NCBI RefSeq assembly: GCF_020921035.1
Contig: NC_063156.1
Span: 7,626,001-7,690,000 of the forward strand
Source: Rhodamnia argentea
Taxonomy: Eukaryota > Streptophyta > Magnoliopsida > Myrtales > Myrtaceae
DNA: 64,000 nucleotides
Direction of reading: 5' to 3'
The notes under the pieces are model-generated. The model had not been told where the DNA came from. It worked only from the letters and a program-made list of their open reading frames with translations, and made no database searches. A program made the position numbers and the translations under genes. Shown here piece after piece: positions 1 to 12,427 of the stretch. Positions within the stretch are counted from its first letter, which is position 1. Each line of letters opens with the position of its first letter.

Positions 1-293
1 AGTCTAGTTAAGACGGACAAGATCCTAATCAAAGTGTGATTAAGTTGGCAAGCTGCATCATGCGCCGCCATTGCAGTTGGAGTGACCGCGTTGGGACGGC
101 TGGGATGACCATCGGGGTCAACCGCTAAACTCGGCGGCTTCGCGATAGGCCACGTTAGAAATGGCTAAAAAGTCAAAGTAACCAAAACGCGATAGCAATT
201 TTAGCAGACTTTGACTTTCAAACTCGCACAGCTGCAATGCTGCAGCCGATGGAGAGAGACCTACCGCGTCGGATCATTGATTAAGTCCTCCTC

Positions 294-356
294 CTTATAA
301 TGGCGAATCCCAGTTTTGCGTTTTAGCCATCGTTACAGTCTCTCTCTCTCTCTCTC
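294..356 (+). promoter_or_regulatory. TATA-like box and CT-repeat leader of the IDA-like gene
   Basis: A TATAA-containing stretch lies at about 294-302. A pure CT dinucleotide run at about 339-356 follows it, roughly 70 bases before the ATG at 423. The spacing fits a TATA box about 35-40 bases before a pyrimidine-rich leader. The transcription start is inferred. Positions 1-293 show no gene. Confidence 0.4.
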
Positions 357-422
357 ACTAGATCGCTCCGACAAGACGCACCCCCGCATCGGCCTTCTTA
401 CTTCTTCTCGGGACGTACCACA

Positions 423-701
423 ATGATGGGCTCGAAAGAGATCTTGGTCGTCGCGGTGGTCCTGGCGATGATCGCGTCCCGAGCTTCGAGCACGAGGCTC
501 CTGGCGAACGACGACCAGGTTCGGTCCCGTCAAGAGAGTGCAGGCCGCGAGCTGGCCTTGCACCTCACTTTTCGGAGGGAGAGCGGTTCCTCGTCCAGGG
601 ATCGTAAGATGGAGGACAAGTTCCTGCTGCTGAATTCGCTTCCAAGGGGGCGAGTCCCGCCTTCCGGCCCGAGCAAGCGCACCAACAACTTGATCGGCTG
701 A
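423..701 (+). CDS. IDA-like (IDL) secreted signalling peptide precursor
   Basis: This is a 92-residue intronless precursor. A hydrophobic signal peptide occupies residues 1 to about 23 and ends in ASRASS. A variable charged middle follows. A C-terminal block at residues 73-88 reads LPRGRVPPSGPSKRTN. That matches the EPIP motif of the INFLORESCENCE DEFICIENT IN ABSCISSION family, consensus roughly PIPPSAPSKRHN. Family members are processed in the apoplast to a short hydroxyproline peptide, sensed by HAESA/HSL receptor kinases, and act in organ abscission, lateral-root emergence or stress. Gly at the SxPS position resembles the IDL6/IDL7 branch. Thr replaces the usual His before the final Asn. 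Two ATGs are adjacent (423 and 426) and either would serve. PIP-type peptides are the main alternative, but the PPSGPSKR core and a leader with KEILVV favour IDL. Confidence 0.8.
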   Translation: MMGSKEILVVAVVLAMIASRASSTRLLANDDQVRSRQESAGRELALHLTFRRESGSSSRDRKMEDKFLLLNSLPRGRVPPSGPSKRTNNLIG

Positions 702-1887
702 TGCCGTTTGCAAAACGTTGTGATTCTTTCCATTCGCTTCGTGCCTCGATTCTTTCATTCATTCTTTCTCGTGCCGTGCGAATTGGGCACGGCCATATGT
801 ATACGTAAGAGACTCGTATACTTTAGTGTAAACTCAGTCAAAAGGTCAAAAGGATTTGAGTTTCGTTAATTCCTTCGAGGTATATCGGATTGTTCAAGAC
901 GTGAATGATGACGATCTTCTAGAGCGATGAACACGGAACTTGCGTTGTTTCATACGTAGCAGACCTTGTTGACGCCTGAATTCGATCTGTCGGACTTCGG
1001 TCGGGCCAACCCTCCAATCTTTATGTCAAAAACCTTGAAAATTTCTTTACATTCTGGCCGCAACAGCGGGGTTTATCCTATGGGCTTGGGCTGGGTTAGC
1101 CCAACATGGGTTAGCCCCTCAAATTATCTTCCCTCTCGCACGGACATGTTTGAGTATATCCGATGACTTGGTTGAATTCAAACCTGGACTGGGAATTCCG
1201 AATGCCGTGGTTGCTCAGAAGCCTCCTAACTAAACAGATGAACAAACAAGGTGTGCAAAGATCAAATATGTCTGATGCCACTCACTGTCGCTAAAGTGAA
1301 TCAGCAATTCTTATAAGCTGCTGCCGTTCTCATTTCTAGAGCGTCACGTCGCGCCGCGGCGACATCGTGTTCCTCGCGAATGTGATCTTTCCAGGTAAAA
1401 TTAATATTGGCCTCGTATTTCTGGGAGATGAAATCAGCCAACCACATGTCTTCGTACCTCTTCATCTTCTTTTAGAGTTGGTCCCCTGCTCTGTTGCCAT
1501 TTTACTATCTTTAATGCAGTGAAGGAAGAATGAATTGCAGAACGAGCAGCATGATTCTATAGTTCCGTCCAAACTGGGCACATGAGGCTAGAAGATATTG
1601 GGCCAATCTTCGAGACAGAAAATGATGGGTTGCGAGGGAAAAGTGGCCTCAAATGGCTGATCCAATTTAGGACTCTCCTGCTCGAATTCCGGCCGTTCAA
1701 TCGCTCTCGAAACTCCTCGCCGGTGGCGGGCATGCAGATCGTGCAATCGAGCGGCTCTCCCGTCTCTCTCCTCTTACGAGGCGCTAGTCGACACGACCAT
1801 GCAATCGTCATTTAAAAGGGTGCGGAACAGGATGGATTTTGCTACTGCCCGTTGCCGTTGTTACCTGGTTGAATTGAATCGCAAAAT

Positions 1888-1922
<35 letters not shown>

Positions 1923-3520
1923 CGCGTGCTTTTTTTTTCCCCTGCACAAGATCAAGACGTTCAAGGTTGTGGCCAAAACACGACCAGGGAGCTCGTGAAC
2001 ATTGACGTTGGTGCTAACGTTTTGGTCCCCGGGGCAACGTCAACAGCAAAATTCCACTGGAAAAAAGCGTACGTGCTCTGGTGCGATCGCCACGCGCATT
2101 GCGGACTGAGACGGTCTAGTACAGGTCGGCGGACTCGTGCGCGGGTTAAACTCTTTGCCTCGTCACGCCGAGACAAGAACAGAGCTAGCTACAGAGCACC
2201 GGTAGAAGCCGAATCGTTTCGTCAAATCCATCCTTTGGTCCCCCAGCGTCCCCCCCGCCTTCAGAAGAGAGTGGAACATCCTCCTTCCTCCTTTTTGTAT
2301 CCTTTTTAGTTCTAGTAAAATTCCTGAAACAGGGACCACAGGGGGCCGAGAAGGGGACGGTTCGGTCTCTGGTGACGAATTCGCGGAATTTGGAGTTATG
2401 AGCAGGGTAGGAGGGAGTCGGTCCACGACGGGATATCGTTATTAGCTCGACACCGATTCCCATTCCGATGTTTGGTCCCGGAAAAAAAAAAAAAGGACAG
2501 CACGTGAGGAAAGGCCGGTTCCGGTTCCCGTTCTCTCTCGGCGCGCGTGGCGAAGAAGAGGACAACCGATCATCTCTCTCGTTTCTTCTTCAAGCAATCA
2601 CTAAGCGGTCATCTGAGAGTTACCTGACGTGAAAGCTTTTGCTTTTCCCTTTGCGATCTAATCTTTGTCGTTGGACCACTTCTTTTTAAGTTAGTGGACA
2701 TCGCCTGTCGTTAAACATCGACGGCCCCTTCTTTCCTTTTCCCCGTCTTTTGTTCTTTACCTCTTTTTCGAGAAGGGCTTTCCCTGAAATTTCCCAACTG
2801 CTTACCCTTTTTTTCAATCGATCCAAAAAAAAAAAAATTTGAGTAAATTCGTCTTTTCAGTCATCTCCGGAAAGATGCGAAGGATCATCAACCATTTGTC
2901 CCGTCGCGTTACCAGGACGATTCGGCCCGTGTAGCCCCGACCCATCCGAACCACCGAATCACGTGGGTCCCCATCGCGGAAAATCACGCGATCAATTTGT
3001 CGAGATTTTCTTTTGGTTCGCGTGACTCACGAGCCATTTCCGCTGTGCATGCCCTTGCTTTTGCGTTGTCTACAATCTCTTACCCTTTACATTATTAACT
3101 TCAAAATCAAAAACATTAGGGTTTAGAAAGTTATCGCGTATAGAAACTACACCGGGAGTGGGAGCCCGAGAAATCACAAAAACTAGATAACCCGTGAAAA
3201 GAAGATCGGATACGGGAAGAATTCTGCTCGAATCTTATTGATTAAGAAAAATACTTTTCTGACATTACTATAAATAATGGTACAAATCAACCGTAGATTC
3301 ACATAATATTATCGCATGTTTTGTATAAGGAAAATGCTTCCCTGTCACGTAAATAATAATAATCTTGTTAGACTATCAAGGTAGCAACTTCCGATTGTGT
3401 AAAGCACTCATTGCTTGAAAGATCGTGTGATAAAAAAATAAGCGATGTCGAATTGTCGGTCTTCCTATTGACTAATCTCTACCTTGTAATTTCCAATTAT
3501 GATTCGACCCCAAAAAAAAG
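702..3520. other. Intergenic stretch without a recognisable gene
   Basis: Open frames here are short, overlap on both strands and show no domain I recognise. The stretch includes a GA microsatellite (1892-1920), several poly-A/T runs and a GC-richer block around 2000-2600. A short GC-rich patch at 1340-1395 ends in a donor-like CAG/GTAAAA, but no continuing exon was found. Confidence 0.5.
1892..1920. repeat. (GA)n microsatellite
   Basis: An uninterrupted run of about 14 GA units ends at 1920 and is followed by a T run. No coding context is seen. Confidence 0.9.
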
Positions 3521-3722
3521 AAAATTCCAATTATGAGAGCCAAAAGGCAGATTTTGAACCGGACAATCAGCACGACTAAACTAAACAGTACTATAAACAA
3601 CGTTGATAAGGGCCCCACTCTTCGCTCCTTTCAGCCAAAATTTTCCTTCCCTCTGTGGGACCCCCGCCACTCCCCACAATTCATCCTCCACGCCCCTTAT
3701 TTATCCTCCCTTCACAAGTTCT

Positions 3723-3740
3723 TGAGAGAGAGAGAGAGAG
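3723..3740 (+). promoter_or_regulatory. (GA)n tract directly abutting the OVATE-gene start codon
   Basis: GA dinucleotides run up to the base before the ATG at 3741. GA/CT tracts in plant leaders are known targets of BPC (GAGA-binding) proteins. Whether this one is bound is inference. Confidence 0.5.
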
Positions 3741-4943
3741 ATGGGGAATTACAGGTTCAGATTTTCAGACATGATCCCCAATTCCTGGCTTCACAAGCTC
3801 AGGGACATGAGCCGGACCAGATCATCCGCAACTCATCACCGCCACCTTCCTCCTCCCATCAAGAAGAAACAGCCGCCCTTCTCCGCCACCCCCGCGCCGC
3901 CCCCGCTTCAGGACCCTCCCCGTCACTCCCAAACCCGTTCCAGGAAGTCCTACCACTTCGCCAGAGACCCCACCCCTCCTAGCCCCCCCAGGAAGTCGAC
4001 CAAGCAGAGGCGGACGCGCAGGCCCCGCCGTTCCTCGTCCCCGAGGCTCGTCGCCTCCTCCGTCTCCGCCGGCTGCAGCTGCCGCGCCACCGCCACTCTC
4101 GACTCCTTCTGGACCAAGCCCGACTCGGTCCCCGAGTGCTCCACTTCCCCTCCTCCATCCGACACCTCCGCCGCCTCCGACTCGGAAGAGCTCCGAGCAT
4201 CCGGTCCTCTGCCTCAGCTGAGCCCCGAGATTTGCGGGGGGCTCGTTGCGCACCGGTCGTTCGATCAGATGGTGTCCTGGTCCAGCTCTTCGTGCCGATG
4301 CAAAGTGCTCGACTCTGACGAGTCGACCGACAGGAAGCAAGTGAAGAGCCCGGACGGGTGCGAGTCAGTGTCCACAGAGATCGAGCTTCCCCCAATCCTG
4401 ACAAAGCCTGTGAACTTCAATGACATGGTCAAGAATCTCAAGAGCAGAGACACCCACGAGCCGACCAAGAGCCGGACGACTTCGCAGCTCTCGGTCAGAG
4501 TCGTGAAGGCGGAGCAAATCACAGTGCAGCAGGAACACAACAAGGCCAGGAGGTCATTCTCGGTGAGCTCGCCAGGGGTGAAGCTGCGAATCAACTCGCC
4601 GAGGCTAGCGAGCACCAAGAGGGCTCAGACCCAGAGCCAGAGCACTCACCACCGCCCCGGCCGAAAGGGTGTGCCGTCGCCGTCGCCGCCGGGGGGGAGG
4701 GGGAGGGGGAGGCGGAGGAGCGTGTCGGACAGCTTCGCCGTCATGAAGTCGTCGCTCGATCCGCAGAGAGACTTCAGGGACTCGATGGTGGAAATGATAG
4801 TGGAGAACGACATCAGAGCGTCCAAGGACTTGGAGGAGCTTCTCGCATGTTACTTGTCGCTGAACTCGGACGAGTACCACGATCTCATCGTCAACGTCTT
4901 CAAACAAATCTGGTTCGACCTGAACTGCACTAGCTTGAAGTGA
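3741..4943 (+). CDS. OVATE family protein (OFP), transcriptional repressor
   Basis: This is an intronless 400-residue protein. Residues 1-23 read [20 protein letters not shown] followed by RDM, the N-terminal signature of the AtOFP1-OFP5 group. A long Ser/Pro/Arg-rich low-complexity region follows, with a basic cluster ([10 protein letters not shown], about residues 88-97) that could be a nuclear localisation signal. The C-terminal OVATE domain lies at about 332-393, with the pattern [34 protein letters not shown] and FKQIWFDL. Family members act in the nucleus with TALE homeodomain proteins and repress targets such as gibberellin and cell-elongation genes, shaping organs and fruit. A G-rich stretch at about 4690-4718 encodes GRGRGRRR. 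The start is set by the conserved N-terminus and follows a GA tract. The length is slightly long for the family. Identification as an OFP is secure; the exact orthologue is not. Confidence 0.93.
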   Translation: MGNYRFRFSDMIPNSWLHKLRDMSRTRSSATHHRHLPPPIKKKQPPFSATPAPPPLQDPPRHSQTRSRKSYHFARDPTPPSPPRKSTKQRRTRRPRRSSSPRLVASSVSAGCSCRATATLDSFWTKPDSVPECSTSPPPSDTSAASDSEELRASGPLPQLSPEICGGLVAHRSFDQMVSWSSSSCRCKVLDSDESTDRKQVKSPDGCESVSTEIELPPILTKPVNFNDMVKNLKSRDTHEPTKSRTTSQLSVRVVKAEQITVQQEHNKARRSFSVSSPGVKLRINSPRLASTKRAQTQSQSTHHRPGRKGVPSPSPPGGRGRGRRRSVSDSFAVMKSSLDPQRDFRDSMVEMIVENDIRASKDLEELLACYLSLNSDEYHDLIVNVFKQIWFDLNCTSLK

Positions 4944-5641
4944 AGCTTCTGTTAGATTCCAAGTAGCGATGAAGACTACTGTACATGTTGACTCTTTTCA
5001 ACCTAGTGTCACTTTCTAATATCATCATCAGTATATACTAAGTCCTCTGCCAATCCAAGCTCACATTGTTCATAGAGAGTTCCTTTTGAGCAAAAATGTC
5101 TTCTTCGTTTCATGGGTCAGCTTCGAATTTTCTCATGGCGGGACTATTTTCTCGACCCCGTCCAATTCAGGTTCTGGCTCGCACCTAGGGTTAATCAAAG
5201 TCGAAAAACACGTCGAGACGCCAAGAGATATTGAACTCGGGAATCAAAAGCCGTCTATTCAAATACCACAAATCGCGCAGAAACCGCTCTCGGCGAGGGA
5301 CACATGGCACATGTTTACATGTTAAGGCTTTCACTTAACCAGTTCGATGAGGTTTGCATGATGTTTCATGGGCCTTCGGGTGCTCAGATCCGTCTGCACT
5401 CATATCCTTATACTATCCAAATCACAAATTCCGAATTTCACACCGTTGCTTTCGTAAAGATTGCGCATGTGATTTGCCGCATCATTTTGGTTAACCGGTC
5501 ACATCGAAGACCTAATGTCCAAGTAACTTTTCGCGGAACCACACTGAACAATAATCAAGGAAATCAAATTAGGTGAAGTACCATGGAAACCCATTGGGTT
5601 TAATTTGAATAATCCCCCATGCTTTTTACCTTTTGCTTCTT

Positions 5642-5642
5642 C

Positions 5643-5683
<41 letters not shown>
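5642..5683. repeat. (ATT)n microsatellite
   Basis: About 14 uninterrupted ATT units. A minus-strand open frame over it is only an Asn homopolymer artefact. Confidence 0.95.
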
Positions 5684-5919
5684 GAGGTGTGAGATTGGCT
5701 GTACATTATATGGGAATGATTGGTAGGTATGGAATTTTAATAATCTTTTGGAGCAATGATGGGAGTTTTCAGGTGTCAACACCAAATTGCACGGCAGGAG
5801 GCGAGGAAACAAGATTCTTTGCCTAAAAAGAACGATAATGGGGGCCCACCCAAAGACCAAATTATTCACCCCACTACATTATATTAAAAATAATTTAAGC
5901 ATTCTTCAAAGTAACTTCC

Positions 5920-5923
<4 letters not shown>

Positions 5924-5956
<33 letters not shown>
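5924..5956. repeat. (TA)n microsatellite
   Basis: About 16 TA units follow a T run. Confidence 0.95.
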
Positions 5957-5958
<2 letters not shown>

Positions 5959-7917
5959 TATCTATAATTCTCATCTCTATGATTTTTATTCCACCCCACA
6001 ATCCATTTACTAGCAAGATCGCGTGCTTATTGACAAATAAACTCCTTTGGCCAAGCTCAAAATCCTTATTCTCTATGTCCGTGTTTTTCAAAACCAATAT
6101 CGCCATTCGCTCGTATCAATCATGTTACATCTTATGTCACGAGTTACCTAACTATTTTCCATAATGACGTTCCACATAAAGCGATCGATTCGGTGGGATA
6201 AAAGGCATCATATTTCTGAAACCACCCAAATTCACCTAAAGACATAAAAAAAGAAAAGAAAAAACTGGTCCGCTTTCTCTTTTTTCTTATGTCAGCTAAA
6301 GCGTGTGGATACATCGCACCTCGGGTCACAAATTACGCGCGACCGTCATCATATCTGTCCTAGGCACGTGTGTTCAGGTGTAAATCATGAACTTTAACGA
6401 TAGAGGTGACTCGGTGAATTATTATAGCGAACGTGATAACAATGAACGTACTTGTAACAGTGATCATCGACGTAGCATCTTTCCTTTTGGCATCGTTAAC
6501 GTCCGATGATGGGTCCTGTCCTAATTCCAAAGTTTGGTTACTGGACACGACCACTTCATTTTCCCTGGTTAATACGCAAATGTGCATGTGCATGTAAATG
6601 GACGTGTCCCCACTTACATCAATTCCTAGATTTTCGAACACACCATTAATTATGAAAGTACCTCCCCCCTCCTTTTTTTTTATATATAATTTTCTCCTAC
6701 TGCAAAAGAACAGCAACTTTAAGTACAAAGGCATCAGCTTTATTGCCGTTCTCTCGAAATTGTTAAAGCCTCTGCTCTTCCACCAGCGCAAAAAGCACAA
6801 AAACCAGAAGGAGTCCTTCTTCTGCTCCTTCTATCAAGGCTCTATGTGCGTGCTCAGCCTTCCGATCCTGAATCCTCCCCATCTCTAATATTGCATCACG
6901 AATAGAGAAAAAGCTCAGGTTGTACAACATTTTTCATTTTTTGGGCTAGTGCCACCAAAAAAATTTCAAACTCGTACGAGTTCTTTTCCTCTTTCATTTT
7001 TCGTGCCAAGAAATGTCTCGAACATTATGGTGATAATTATACGCTTCGTTAGTTTCCGTTAAATTCTCGACGTTGGAAATACGGACAAGGAAAATCAGGT
7101 GATCTCAACGTGTAATGTGAATCCGACTAAGAAAATTCAACACAAGCGGGTCTTCTCGAACGGCGTCGCTTTAAGGAAGCCACGTGCGGAGAAAATCAAT
7201 TGGGTTTCGAAATTCTGCTTGAAAAATCTTTAGTTTTGCCCTGAGGTTTTGATGTATTTTTTTTATGGGCATTTTTGTAACATGGAATTATTTTAAAATT
7301 TATGTGGCGTGGGTGTACCAGTCTGGAATTTTTAAGAATACCAACCGTTTGTTTTTTTTTAATGTTATGAAATGTGAAAATAACTTAATTTGGATACTTA
7401 CCTTACAAAAGAAAAAACTTAATTTGGCCGAAAAGATTTGAATGATTTCGAACAATAGGCGATGGGAGACTGATTAGATGGGAGCTTAAAATTCAAATTC
7501 CAGCAACTTTTTACCTAAAGTGCTTAATTTTAAATTGATTTTCATTTTCAAAAAGTTTGAAGTTCGCTTGGCGAACTTCAAAAAGGGGGCAATGCAATAT
7601 TTTTCAAAACCAGCAACGTAAAACAGTTTCCCCCCCACGTAAGAAAATGTGACAGTGTCCTAGATTCCTTGTCCGAGCCTAGGGCCACTATTGGCGGAGA
7701 GATCCCACGCAATAAAAGTGAGAATTCACTGTGAAAAATGGGAAATTTTTTTTTTTTTCATTGTCAGAAACTTGAAAAGTGAAATCCTTTTTTTCTCCAT
7801 TGTCTTCTCTTTCCTGGACAAAACTTCATGTGCTCGCTTTTATGTCCCACACCATCTCAGTCGCAAAAAGATTAAGTTTACATGTCATTGCCATGGCCAC
7901 GCCACATAAATAATCTT

Positions 7918-8129
7918 CAAACTTTCACCCAACATATTAAGTGACCTATGAATTTTAAATTTATGCAATGCGGGTCTTTGAATTTTTTGTTCAATGTGTT
8001 ATATTATTCCTGATCTTTTAGTCCATGGATTGTAAGAGACTGTATGGAGAAGTTATTGAATAAAGTTCGGGAGTTACATTGATCAAATTAAAATTTCAAA
8101 GTTCACATTGCACATCAAGTCAAAATTAA
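7918..8129. repeat. Short foldback of 'tttgaa..caatgt' units
   Basis: The left half carries units such as 'ctttgaattttttgttcaat'. The right half carries reverse-orientation relatives ('caaattaaaatttcaaagtt', 'cacattgcacatcaagtc'). The arrangement resembles the larger element at 27494-27978. Divergence is high, so the boundaries are approximate. Confidence 0.35.
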
Positions 8130-8383
8130 GAAAACATTTGTATTATTATCTCTATCTTTGACGAGGCAATTGTCTAATTGCTTTACAAGTCATAGCCCAA
8201 TCCTCGATAGATGACGAAAAAATTGCTCCACAATGGAAAAGTCATTAAAAAAAAAGTTGTTTCTATACATATATAAGTATGCATGTGTGTATGTGCATCA
8301 TGATCTACGCAGTTAGCGTGATCTAGCATAGGTGATGTGATAGAATCTAATGAGATATTAATAGGGTCGGCTTGTATGGAGGG

Positions 8384-8460
8384 AGAAACCATTGAAAGTG
8401 ATGGGAATGCAACTTGGACTAAGACAAGAAACCATTGAAAGTGATGGGAATGCAACTTGG
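8384..8460. repeat. 34-bp direct repeat, two copies, period 43
   Basis: Positions 8384-8417 and 8427-8460 are identical and begin AGAAACCATTGAAAGTGATG. A 9-base linker separates them. Confidence 0.9.
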
Positions 8461-8825
8461 GCTATTACAACTTTGCAAATTGGAGAACGAGGGAATGCCC
8501 CATGTGATGCGCCGGTTTTCGGGCGCCTTCGAGATCACCTCTATATAAACGGTCAAGCATCGCATTTGAAATCGTCCTCGCTCGAATTTGAATTGAATTT
8601 ACCGATCAAATAGACCAAGCTCTAATATTCCTAATCTAATCACAAGGTGCGAAATCCGAGTGCTCGGACAGAACCGGAATATTTAGCCGAATATATATTC
8701 AAATTGCGACGTGACACCGTGTCATTTCGGTGATACATATTCAGCTAACTGTATATTCAAATCCTGGTTCTATACATTCGTATTTTCTTCAGCTGAATAT
8801 ACATTATGTTTGGTTTTTTTTTTTT

Positions 8826-9345
8826 TGGGAAAAAGCCACAAAAAACCCTAAACTATGCCCTTTGTGACACATTTACCCCAAACTTTTATTTGTGACGCAA
8901 AAAACCCTAAACTTGTACGCATGTGACACATTTACCCCAAACTTGTGCTTGTGTGACACATTTACTCCAAACTTTTTGTTGTGACATTAAAAACTCTAAA
9001 CTTATATTCATGTAACACATTTATTTCAAATTTTTGAGGTAAATGTGTCACACGAATATGAGTTTAGGATTTTTGATGTCACAAAAAAATATTTTGGGGT
9101 AAATATGTCACACGAGTATAAGTTTAGGATTTTTTATGTCACAAAAAAATATTTTGGGGAAAATATGTCACACGAGTATAAGTTTAGGATTTTCAATGTC
9201 ACAAGAAAAAGTTTGGGGTAAATGTGTCACATGAGTAAAAGTTTGGGATTTTTTGTGTCGCAAAAAAAAAATTTAGGGTAAATGTATCACAGTTAGCATA
9301 GTTCGGGGTTTTTTGTGATTTTTTTTTTTTTTTTTTTTTTATGTG
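8826..9345. mobile_element. Foldback element built of ~55-65-bp tandem units
   Basis: The left half is a run of units of the form 'gtgacacatttaccccaaac' plus 'aaaaaccctaaact'. The right half is the same unit reverse-complemented ('ggtaaatgtgtcacacgag', 'agtttaggatttt'). The whole therefore forms one long imperfect hairpin. The outer ends are inverted repeats: 'gccacaaaaaaccctaaact' at left, and 'agttcggggttttttgtga' at right. It encodes no protein. A MITE-like or foldback non-autonomous transposon is the best reading; the family is not identified. Confidence 0.6.
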
Positions 9346-9844
9346 TCGTGGTGCCATTGGGCCAGCAGACTGCCCAAATGGAAAAACACGAACAACATTC
9401 TCTATTTTTTTTTTTAATTTATATTTGTTGGCAATGCATGAACAAGATTTGCTAATCATTTCCCGAGGCGGGATTAAGCAAAGAGACAAGGCAGCAACAA
9501 TTTCCAAACAAAGGTGATAATGCTATTCTAGTTAGGGCATCAAAAACCTTACAGACCATATGGAAACAAAACTATGATTTCTGTTCCCATTTAGACTAAT
9601 GGATTAGATGCACTTACCCGTTGTCTTCAGGTCATTTTTTTATTTCTTTTCGCGAGCCGTGCTTCCAGAAAATGACAGAATTCCGGACAAACAAGCATCC
9701 ACAGTTAACAAGTATGCTCTTTCTTTCTTTTTTTGCAGGGGTCTCGATGTGCCATTTCCCTCACGGAAGCGTCCTTAAGAGCACGGTGCTCCGTCAATTG
9801 CCCTGATGTGCGACAGACAGACAGCTACGCTTTACGTCCATCGG

Positions 9845-10186
9845 CGCTGGGCGGGGGCTCACCGACCATAGCGAGATTTGGCCCGGCAAGGGCGGCCGAG
9901 GGCCACGACCCCTAGCCAGCGGCCGCGAGGGCTTCGCGGCCCTTGCCGGCCCCTAATTCCAAAAAGTCAAGAACAAAAGAAAGAAAAAAAAAAGTATCAG
10001 AAATTGTTTACGTTAGTGCCGGCGGTGCCATATAAGACGACAAACATCCACATCAATAATTTCCGATCAATAGGACTGAATTGGCAAAAGGTAAAAGGGT
10101 TTAGAACTGAATCGATAAATTTAAAATGTCGAGGACTAAATTGGTAAAAACGTGAAAGGCTTAGGGCTTTTTTGACGATTTTGGAA
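9845..10186. mobile_element. Truncated foldback element, family A (centre plus right arm)
   Basis: A GC-rich centre (9850-9955, rich in GGCCGCGAGGGC and GCCGGC words) is followed by an A-rich shoulder and a right arm with 'aggactaaattggtaaaaac' and 'gcttagggcttttttgac'. The left arm seen in full copies (for example 15741-16160) is absent. Confidence 0.55.
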
Positions 10187-11879
10187 ATGTCACGTAGGAT
10201 TTAACTAATAGTGGTAGAATTGTGATAGGAGTAAAAGTTGAAATTTTTTACAAGACAAAAAAAAATTGAAAATAATTGAAGCAGGTGCTAAAGTCAGATT
10301 TTTTTTTTCCAGATTAGACCACTGAATCTAAGATTTTTTTAGAGATTTTTCTTAGAAAAAGTTGGTAAAGTTTAAGGCTATGTCCAGGGTCAAACATGGG
10401 GTGCTCGTAGCCAAAAGGTGCACACAGTTGGTGGTCGGTCCACTGGATTAGAGTCATAAATGTTCACCCTACCAAATAAACGGTACATGTTCTCGGTCCA
10501 TCTCGGCTTGCTTTTCGCCATACGTATTTAATTTCGTAAGTTTTCTACATGTCCGCTCACGCGAGACCAATGCATTTTAGATCCTTCGTTTTGACAAACT
10601 TAAGCTAAGAGTGAAATTGACACGATCAAGTAAGTCGATTCATGCACATCATCTCATATAGGAGGATGGAGAGCGCGAGTGAAACGAAGTTGATTCGGCA
10701 ATACCGGCATGAAATAAAGGAGTTTTCAAGCCCTCTAAGCTAGCTCCACCGATGCCGCCCTCAAGAAAATCCAATACAGACTCAAGTTTACGAGGCGATG
10801 CTATCGTCTTTTGGAGATAACATGTCTCTTGAACTTTTCACCGTTGGATTAAAAAAAGCGAAAAATCCAGAATCACAACCATAATAAGTCGAGATCCGTT
10901 GCATTCCAATGTTGAATAAAAGATTATAAACAAATGGTACTTCTTGAAAATCATATGTTCACTCTCGGTTCGCGATATATCCATCGGATCGAATGAACCA
11001 CTCTTAGGAATTTTTGAACTTGGCATCCCTAGTGCAACAACACTTCCAGAATTGATCTGATTTGTGCGATTCAATCTCCTGAGCGAACAAGTTTTTGCAA
11101 CTCAAGTCCTTACGTTCCCATGTGGTGCTTGGGCATCACTTCTTCTTCTTCTTGGTTTTTTTTTTTTTTTTTTCTGTCCATACGTGGCGCACGTGGGGAG
11201 TCATTTGTTGGGTGTGTGTGTGTCGGCGAGCCGCAAGGGGAGACTTCCGTAGTCCAAGGGACATGGTTGCGTAGATTCTGGAGTGGATCTAACCATTACC
11301 CCCCCTTCCGCTCTCCCCGATTAGTCTTTTCTAGCTAACTATTCAGTGCTCCACAAATTCGGAGTGGATCTAACCGAACATGTTATCGAACTCGAACGCT
11401 CGAGCTCCCTCCCGGTGATTATTTCCCCCGGGACAAAAGCGTCGGGACTTCTACCGCCCGCCCCCGACATGGGACGAGAGGAGAATCTGCGGCGGCCGAC
11501 GTAAGGAAATCTTCCGTTCCGAACGTAAGGAAGCGACTGCGTAGTTGTTGCGGACTCCCCGTGGGGCTGGGGGGGGCGCATTTCCAAAGTGTCGTGCGTG
11601 GGGAAGACGAGCGAGGACGGCGACGGAAGGGACGAGGATTAGGTACGCCGTACACGTGCTCTAGGGGAGGTGGGGGGGGACAACAGATCTTTGTAGAATC
11701 CAAGAATTTGAGAGGGAGAGTCAAATGTACACGAGCGCAGGACAAACATTGGTTAGATCTTGAGGGAGGAAATTATATGGTAGGGTCCCAGATTCTATTG
11801 TCTCCTTGTTGCGTCAGCCTTCTGATTTAATTTTCCCCCCTACGCTGCACCACCACACCAAGACAAATAATAATAATAA
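10187..11879. other. Intergenic stretch, no recognised gene
   Basis: Open frames at 11064-11830 overlap on both strands with G/C homopolymers and T runs. A phrase of about 15 bases, 'gagtggatctaacc', occurs twice (about 11281 and 11361). Nothing here supports a coding gene. Confidence 0.5.
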
Positions 11880-12157
11880 TAATAATAATATGTGGACCCC
11901 TCGCCGATCGCCGGCAAGGCCGGCAGCCCTCACCGGGCTTGATAGAAAAAAAAAAGTTAAAAAAAATAACTTAAAGAAATCAATAAATAAATTATAAAAA
12001 TTATCATCATCAGCGTTGGCCGTGCCATATAAGACGTCCAGCATACACATCGGCAAATAAAGTGTCAAACATGTTTAAGACTCAATTTGAACAGTTTTGA
12101 AAAGTTTAAAATAGAATCGATCAAAATACAATAAGCTTATTTTGGACAATTTTCCCC
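11880..12157. mobile_element. Truncated foldback element, family A
   Basis: A GC-rich centre at about 11890-11945 (GCCGGCAAGGCCGGCAGCCC) is followed by an A-rich shoulder. A degraded right arm contains 'gccgtgccatataagacg' and ends 'ttattttggacaattttccc'. No left arm is recognisable. Confidence 0.5.
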
Positions 12158-12427
12158 TTCTTTATTTTTTTTTTCCCCTTCATTCACGCTACATCACACA
12201 ATAAGACCAAAAAAAAGAAAAACACAACATATGGACCCCTCCCTCATATTTGGGGATCGCACATAGATCTTTGTTTTCGTTGTCAAATCAATGAATTAGA
12301 ACGATTTGGAGGGACGTCCGCGACCGTGAACGCAACCACGTGCGAATCCATTGGCTAATGAAATTCAACTCGAGCGTTGCAAATTTTGGTCGAAAACGAA
12401 TATTATCGTATCGTATTATACATGATT

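Larger units (their letters stand above)
4944..8383. other. AT-rich spacer with microsatellites, no recognised gene
   Basis: It carries (ATT)n at 5642-5683 and (TA)n at about 5924-5956. A minus-strand open frame of 146 codons at 6800-6360 has no domain I recognise, and its other frames are no better. The remainder is AT-rich with poly-T runs. Confidence 0.5.

Noticed and set aside
3822-4404. Long minus-strand frames (172 and 141 codons) opposite the OVATE gene
   Set aside because: They are GC-rich shadows of the OFP coding sequence with only Gly/Arg low complexity.
5600-5869. Frame with an Asn homopolymer
   Set aside because: Produced by the ATT microsatellite.
6360-6800. 146-codon minus-strand frame
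   Set aside because: No domain recognised and includes a poly-A/T tract; no promoter or splice support.
8826-9345. CRISPR-like array of repeated units
   Set aside because: Units are contiguous, AT-rich and reverse orientation halfway; the genome is eukaryotic.
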